In this document: one piece after another, positions 13,983 through 14,040 of the stretch | Position numbering within the stretch: position 1 is the first letter of the stretch | How the letters are laid out: every line of letters begins with the position of its first letter | NCBI RefSeq assembly: GCF_002027555.1 | Contig: NZ_MXAP01000109.1 | Span: 1 to 14,040 of the forward strand | Length of the DNA: 14,040 nucleotides | Reading direction: 5' to 3' | Source: Moraxella equi | Lineage (GTDB): Bacteria; Pseudomonadota; Gammaproteobacteria; Pseudomonadales; Moraxellaceae | Program-made: the position numbers and the translations under genes | Notes under the pieces: generated by a model | What the model saw: only the letters and a program-made list of their open reading frames with translations | Told to the model about the DNA's origin: nothing | Databases searched by the model: none

Positions 13983-14040
13983 TTAAACTCCCATTGCATT
14001 TAACTTATCAGCATATATAAAAATAGTGGCATTACGCACC

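Overview
The window looks like a chromosomal stretch of a gamma-proteobacterium of the family Moraxellaceae, most likely Moraxella. This is inferred from the moderate, AT-leaning composition, the style of the RNase PH, FadD and YheV-like housekeeping proteins, and the short palindromic repeats. No rRNA, tRNA or CRISPR array was seen. The genus is an inference, not a proof.

Bases 1-2360 are an AT-rich accessory locus. It opens inside the 3' end of a zinc-metalloprotease (metzincin-type) domain that looks like the toxic tip of a polymorphic toxin. Two near-duplicate secreted proteins follow, each joined to the gene before it by a TAATG stop/start overlap, and they are best read as periplasmic immunity proteins. 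Next come relics of a second module: the last ~37 codons of another toxin tail with an in-frame stop, then an immunity paralogue broken by a one-base frameshift. A rho-independent terminator closes the locus.

Bases 2375-7024 are ordinary core genome: a YheV-like zinc-ribbon protein, a large single-pass membrane protein of unknown role, a strong convergent terminator, then on the minus strand rph (RNase PH) coupled to a small two-TM membrane protein, and fadD (long-chain acyl-CoA synthetase).

Bases 7271-12509 hold the most interesting system. An RtcR-type sigma54 activator (CARF sensor plus AAA+ domain) is divergent from a three-gene minus-strand operon that has no rtcB or rtcA. The operon encodes a polynucleotide kinase fused to a T4 Rnl1-like RNA ligase, a calcineurin-like metallophosphoesterase, and an unrecognised coiled-coil protein. 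The intergenic region carries a well-formed -24/-12 promoter (TGGCAC-N5-TTGGA), an exact IHF consensus site, AT-rich palindromes that could be RtcR sites, and a sigma70 promoter with a 17-bp spacer for rtcR. Together the genes supply kinase, phosphoesterase and ligase activities, the same trio as clostridial Pnkp or fungal Trl1, under control of a sensor known to respond to damaged tRNA. rtcR is interrupted by one extra A in an A7 run exactly at the GAFTGA loop, so the switch is either broken, phase-variable, or misread. Downstream of the operon lies a 220-bp segment with 16-bp perfect inverted ends and internal hairpins, a candidate structured RNA or MITE.

Bases 12510-14040 carry a secreted WG-repeat protein, a 148-bp MITE-like element, a palindromic repeat, a second copy of the last codons of rtcR (suggesting the WG-repeat segment was inserted by a duplication or recombination event at the rtcR tail), and a small two-TM protein on the minus strand.
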